In this document: positions 60,189 to 64,000 of the stretch, piece by piece
How positions within the stretch are numbered: position 1 is the first letter of the stretch
Layout of the letters: the number at the start of each line of letters is the position of its first letter
NCBI GenBank assembly: GCA_020073445.1
Contig: JAIQFE010000026.1
Coordinates: 1-64,000 of the forward strand
Reading direction: 5' to 3'
DNA from: Terriglobia bacterium
GTDB lineage: Bacteria > Acidobacteriota > Terriglobia > Bryobacterales > Bryobacteraceae
DNA length: 64,000 nt
Notes under the pieces: generated by a model
What the model was told of the DNA's origin: nothing
The model's database searches: none
What the model saw: only the letters and a program-made list of their open reading frames with translations
Translations under genes and position numbers: made by a program

Positions 60189-61286
60189 TCATACAAAAGA
60201 GGGTCCAACCGCAACTCCGTGAGGTTCGCCAGAATCACCAGAGCTGTGCTGGGCATATATGAACGAGCGCTCTTCGACGAGTGACTTGTCGTATTGTTCT
60301 TCCGGCTCATAAACAATGGTCTGACTGCCGCGCTGTGAGAAGTTGAACGGAATGCACAGCAGGTTTCTCAAGCGTTTTCTCAGAGCCTCCCGCCGTTCAG
60401 GTGGCACGTAGAAAAGCATAAAACCACCGCCACCCGCTCCTAGGAGCTTACCACCCAAAGCTCCCGCGCTCAGTCCTGCTTCGTAAATCTCATCAATGTC
60501 CGAGTTGGTGATGCGCTGTGTGAGCGTTCTCTTAATCTTCCAGCCTTCGTGAAGCAGGCGCCCAAAGTCGTCCAGGGAACGGCTGGGATTTGCGACGATG
60601 GACTCAGCCTCGTCGACCATCTGAAGCATTGCTTCCAGTTCGTTTTTCCTCTGGGGTGTCAGTCTGACCTGCTCCGTTGCGATTTCCGAAGCCGTTCTGG
60701 AAAACCCGGTGAAGAAAAGCGCCAGATGCTGCTCTAGCGCTGCTAAGCGACTTGGAGCGGTGAGAACCGCCTTCACCTCGACGTCGCCATCCCGATGAAA
60801 GTTGATGCGGTTGAAGCCTCCGTAAGCCGCGGTGACCTGGTCCTGAGACCCGACCGCCTCTTGAATTAGGTCCTGCTCAACCCGAATCGCATCCGACGCG
60901 AGGGCATGCTTATCTCGCATTTGATTCTTCAGTGCGTAAAGACCCAACAGGAGCCCCACCGTAAATGCCGAGCTTGTTCCCAAGCCAGTCCTTGCGGGAA
61001 GGTCCGCAACGTGATGAATTTCGACGCCCTCGTCGACTCCGAGAAACTGTAGACAAGCACGGACGGACGGATGCTTGATTCCACTGTTGTGGTTGACGTT
61101 CTCCACCCGGGAATAGGAAATGCGACTATGGTAGTCGAAAAAGGGTGGACACCGCCGACAAGTAATGTAGCAGTTCTTGTCAATCGCAGTTGCCAAGACA
61201 GCGCCCCCGTGTTCACGGAACCAAACTGGATAGTCGGTACCGCCGCCAAAAAAAGAGATTCGAAGTGGAGTTCTGGTGATTACCAT
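60189..61286 (-). CDS. hddA: D-glycero-D-manno-heptose 7-phosphate kinase (GHMP family)
   Basis: GHMP kinase motifs are present: the N-terminal TPLRISFFGGGTDYP, the ATP loop LPARTGLGTSSAFTVGLLLG (PxxxGLGSSA), and the C-terminal LLGAGGGGFMLFYVP. The sequence as a whole matches HddA, which phosphorylates heptose 7-phosphate at C1 in the alpha configuration used for the GDP-heptose route rather than the ADP route. The other three enzymes of that route are encoded at 53180-56777. Confidence 0.92.
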   Translation of the reverse strand: MVITRTPLRISFFGGGTDYPVWFREHGGAVLATAIDKNCYITCRRCPPFFDYHSRISYSRVENVNHNSGIKHPSVRACLQFLGVDEGVEIHHVADLPARTGLGTSSAFTVGLLLGLYALKNQMRDKHALASDAIRVEQDLIQEAVGSQDQVTAAYGGFNRINFHRDGDVEVKAVLTAPSRLAALEQHLALFFTGFSRTASEIATEQVRLTPQRKNELEAMLQMVDEAESIVANPSRSLDDFGRLLHEGWKIKRTLTQRITNSDIDEIYEAGLSAGALGGKLLGAGGGGFMLFYVPPERREALRKRLRNLLCIPFNFSQRGSQTIVYEPEEQYDKSLVEERSFIYAQHSSGDSGEPHGVAVGPSFV

Positions 61287-61381
61287 CTGGGCTTAGCCTT
61301 TCGCGGGATCGAACAGGACAACGGGCGCGCGTCTGTGAGAACGCAGGATTTGCACATCCCGCATTAGGGACTACTTCCGAA

Positions 61382-62641
61382 TCAAAATACGGGCTCCGTG
61401 GGAGCTAGTTGTTCTCGTCCAAAGCCATCTCCAGCAGCTTCTCTGGCTAGCTCCGCCACGTTTTTCAACTGTTGCTCACGCGCCACCATACCGCGCGAGG
61501 GCTCAAGGCCTGCAACCTGAAAAACGTCCTTCCATCGATAGACCCAATCGTGCCGCAGCAATGCTTCTGAAGTGTTTCTTCGACTGATCGCAGATACCCG
61601 CTCCGGCTCCGAGTCTAAGCTGGCAAGAACGTCCATCACGTCGGCCCCATCGGGCCGAATTGGTATCACAACATCTGGCCACGGGAACGTCTCTGTGAAC
61701 GCATCACAGGAGGGTGGCTGTCCAATCATCACTGTCCCCGCAGCAGCCCCTTCGTAATAACGGAAGCCGATTTCGACTTGGCCTTGAGTCTCTTCCGGAC
61801 TATCCATCTTCCCAGGTGCGACTATGAAATATCGGCTGCGCTTGGCCAAATTCGCAAAGAGATCTCGGTGTTGTTGATGGTCGTGGACGTGCATTTCGGC
61901 AATACGTGGGAATGTGTCGTAAACATAGAAGATCTCCTTGCGCCCAGCCGCTGCAAGCAGCTTACGGTGTATGCCATCCCACCTTCGGCCAATGCTGTAC
62001 ACGTCAACGGCGCGCGGTGTTGGATTCGGATATGGACTGAATCGGAGAGCGTCGACTGCGCCCGGGACCCAATGGCAAGGCCGGTCAATAGCCTTTGATA
62101 ACGCGCTGACACTACCGTGGTATCCCACACAGACGTGATCAAACTTCCGAAGGGCGTGAAGCCAGTATTTGTGTCGTGGTATCTCAGAAGCCCACATTTC
62201 GTCGAGCCAACACACGCTAGTTTTGCAGCGGTCTTTCCATCCGTCGATTGCATTAATGTGAAGAAGGTCCCAGTATGTCTGACAGAAAGCAACAAATAAG
62301 TCATACTCCCGGGTGAGGCGCACTCTATGAAGTCCAGGGTTCAGGGAGATCAGTTTTTTGGACACATCGCGAAACAGAAGTCTTCGCTGCCAATGCTCTA
62401 TAAACCAAAATCTCGGGCCGGATTCGAGGTGGATCAGATCGACGGCATCTACGTTCGAAAGAACGTCCTGGGCTTCGTAATGGCCGCACTGAAAGGCTCT
62501 TTTCGTGAAGTTTCTGCCAGTCGCCATACAGATGCGGGGAGGCACCTGTTTCGAAACCTCGGGGCCTTGGCGCCGAGGGGTATTTTCGCTAAATCTCATG
62601 GATACGAACGTGACTGCTGGGCTTCGACGACCTTGAAACAA
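61382..62641 (-). CDS. CgeB-like glycosyltransferase (419 aa)
   Basis: The C-terminal half has the CgeB/GT1-like pattern: VDVYSIGRRWDGIHRKLLAA, KRSRYFIVAPGKMDS, and QVEIGFRYYEGAAAGTVMIG with the acidic donor-binding Glu. The N-terminal half has LIHLESGPRFWF and VCWLDEMWASEIP. The frame starts at 62641, but the conserved part begins near MATGRNFTKR. It would add one sugar to the EPS repeat on the cytoplasmic face. Donor and linkage cannot be read from sequence. Confidence 0.78.
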   Translation of the reverse strand: MFQGRRSPAVTFVSMRFSENTPRRQGPEVSKQVPPRICMATGRNFTKRAFQCGHYEAQDVLSNVDAVDLIHLESGPRFWFIEHWQRRLLFRDVSKKLISLNPGLHRVRLTREYDLFVAFCQTYWDLLHINAIDGWKDRCKTSVCWLDEMWASEIPRHKYWLHALRKFDHVCVGYHGSVSALSKAIDRPCHWVPGAVDALRFSPYPNPTPRAVDVYSIGRRWDGIHRKLLAAAGRKEIFYVYDTFPRIAEMHVHDHQQHRDLFANLAKRSRYFIVAPGKMDSPEETQGQVEIGFRYYEGAAAGTVMIGQPPSCDAFTETFPWPDVVIPIRPDGADVMDVLASLDSEPERVSAISRRNTSEALLRHDWVYRWKDVFQVAGLEPSRGMVAREQQLKNVAELAREAAGDGFGREQLAPTEPVF

Positions 62642-62656
62642 GCCCGGGTCAAGCGG

Positions 62657-63982
62657 CTATCGTTCAAGTAAGTCCGCGTATATATTCCACGTCATCCCGC
62701 CAATTACATCCCACGAATTGCTGCTATTGGCCAGGTCACGTATTTCCTGGCGTCGCTGATCCAGGCACCGGTACAGGTCGCTTTCGAAATATGTCTCTAT
62801 CGCTCCCGCCAGAGCCGCGGGATCGCAGGGCTTGCATAAGAGTCCCGTCCTTCCGTCAATCACCGCTTCTCTGAGGCTCCCTACATCGGATGCGATTACC
62901 GGAAGGCCGAAGCTATATCCTAAAAAAACGACGCCGCTCTGAAAGATTTCTGTGTAGGGGATGACCAAGACGTCCGCCGCCTTGAAATACAGTTCCGTTT
63001 CGTCATCCGGAATGTATTCGATCCTCTGAAGCACCCGTCCGGCCGCGGTCCCAGCGTTGATTTGTTTCTGGATTTCACCTAGGTATATCTCTGCCCCCGC
63101 CTTTGGCTCACCGGCAATGATCAGCCGATAGTCTTCATCCCCGGCTGCAACTTTCTGAAAGGCGGCGACCAGATATTCAAGGCCCTTATAGGGTCCGATT
63201 CTGCCAAAGAACAGAATTGTCTTTTCCCAGTCGCTGATACCCAAGCGCCGCTTTGCTTCGGCAGAAGTTAGATCCGTAAGCGGAACAGAATTGTTGATCC
63301 CAAAGGGAATGACCGTAACCACTGGGTCGCGAACACCAAAATCCTTCAAGAGCTCGTTCTTCATCTTTTCCGTGTGCACGAAGATGTGATCGGCCAGCTG
63401 ATATTGAATTCGCAAAGTGGAGCGATTCAGGAACGAGTCGTTCGAGTCCCTCTTGGCCGCATTCACGTTATGCGCTGTGAGAACGATCTTCTTCCCGAGC
63501 ATCTTGTAATAAAGCATCAGTAGCGTTCGGTCGAATGTTTGGAATCTGTTATTCCAGAGAATATGAAAGACCTTCGGCTTGGCGGTAGACACGTATCGGA
63601 TAAGTCGTGCGTAGTAGCGCAGTATTCTGGATGTTTTTGTGGCAAGACTGGCGGCTCTCTGCTGATCGCCTCTCAGATTAAGAAATGTCAGATTCGGGCT
63701 TGTGTGGAGTTCCGGACTGTCCACCTCATCGCTGCCAATGAACTCCAGGCGCACGCCTTTCGATACCAGCTCCATAGCCAGGCCGAATGCGTACGGCTTA
63801 TCAATGCCTCCTGTAAGCAGAGCAACTTCGAGTCCCGCTGCCGCGCGCGAATTCATGGGAGTACACTCAGATGTGTCCGCCGTAAGAACGTTGGCCACTC
63901 GAGTTTCAGATAGCACTCGCATCATTGGTGTGTTCTTACAGCTCTGTTTTGTGTGAAGTGCGTGGGTCAATCGACCAAACAT
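62657..63982 (-). CDS. GT4-family glycosyltransferase (441 aa or shorter)
   Basis: The GT-B fold is clear in the second half: ILFFGRIGPYKGLEYLVAAF (acceptor-domain link with the Lys of the donor site), RLIIAGEPKAGAEIYLGEIQ and SGVVFLGYSFGLPVIASDVG (the E(x)7E-like region appears as EIFQSGVVFLGYS). The first half has VFHILWNNRFQTFDRTLLML and KIVLTAHNVNAAKRD. The N-terminal 40 residues upstream of MNSRAAAGLEVAL (ATG at 63856) look poorly conserved, so the true start may be there or at 63925. The gene is near the right edge; more of the operon probably lies beyond it. Confidence 0.85.
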   Translation of the reverse strand: MFGRLTHALHTKQSCKNTPMMRVLSETRVANVLTADTSECTPMNSRAAAGLEVALLTGGIDKPYAFGLAMELVSKGVRLEFIGSDEVDSPELHTSPNLTFLNLRGDQQRAASLATKTSRILRYYARLIRYVSTAKPKVFHILWNNRFQTFDRTLLMLYYKMLGKKIVLTAHNVNAAKRDSNDSFLNRSTLRIQYQLADHIFVHTEKMKNELLKDFGVRDPVVTVIPFGINNSVPLTDLTSAEAKRRLGISDWEKTILFFGRIGPYKGLEYLVAAFQKVAAGDEDYRLIIAGEPKAGAEIYLGEIQKQINAGTAAGRVLQRIEYIPDDETELYFKAADVLVIPYTEIFQSGVVFLGYSFGLPVIASDVGSLREAVIDGRTGLLCKPCDPAALAGAIETYFESDLYRCLDQRRQEIRDLANSSNSWDVIGGMTWNIYADLLER

Positions 63983-64000
63983 ACCGGAGTTGACTTGTAT

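Overview
The window looks like chromosome from a soil acidobacterium of the Bryobacterales / 'Candidatus Solibacter' type. The basis is the style of its secreted proteins: very long Thr/Ser/Ala-rich proteins with cohesin-like and Ig-like modules, the C-terminal module I recognise as the Solibacter-type TIGR03437 domain, and FN3 arrays. Composition is moderately GC-rich. The assignment is inference from protein style; there is no rRNA or marker gene, and I found no tRNA or CRISPR array.

Layout. (1) 1-8000 is a secreted-protein island: the tail of an IS transposase at the left edge, one small exported protein, two large secreted modular proteins (868 and 1148 aa), and decayed pieces of further paralogues around 212-525 and 1455-1700. 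(2) 8100-12560 is a regulatory block: a sigma-54 activator response regulator overlapping a histidine kinase, a LuxR-type regulator and a PilZ protein. (3) 13052-19647 on the plus strand is an envelope operon that starts with a NusG/UpxY-like antiterminator and a Wza-type export porin, followed by four exported or membrane-anchored proteins, the last of which is TonB-like. (4) 19809-29623 holds a 1264-aa secreted cohesin-like/Ig/TIGR03437 protein, a dockerin-LamG-FN3 protein, an apiosidase-like glycoside hydrolase on the minus strand, a small membrane protein and a protein with a duplicated Cys-rich domain. (5) 29778-63982 is one 34-kb run of minus-strand genes, an exopolysaccharide locus of the exosortase-associated kind.

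The EPS locus, read in transcription order from high to low coordinates: two glycosyltransferases, a heptose kinase (HddA), a beta-helix protein, a Gmd/Rmd-like SDR, HddC, GmhA, a GmhB-Wzx fusion, a methyltransferase, a pyruvyl transferase, a FemAB-like protein, an SDR, an RfbC-like epimerase, a SAF-domain oxidoreductase, RfbF, a PIG-L deacetylase, a 2530-aa FN3/LamG/propeller protein, a polysaccharide deacetylase, Wzz, a BY-kinase, VanZ, an exosortase and a TPR lipoprotein. Together they suggest a polymer containing a GDP-manno-heptose derivative and a CDP-linked sugar, decorated by pyruvyl and methyl groups, with Wzx/Wzz/BY-kinase/Wza handling and large adhesive proteins co-encoded. No Wzy polymerase or initiating glycosyltransferase is in the window; they may lie beyond the right edge.

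The most unusual item is the single reading frame joining a GmhB-type heptose-bisphosphate phosphatase to a Wzx/MOP flippase (53180-55399). Next in interest are the co-occurrence of cohesin-like and dockerin-like modules in neighbouring secreted proteins, a domain nested inside an FN3 module of the 2530-aa protein, and the decaying tandem array at the left edge.
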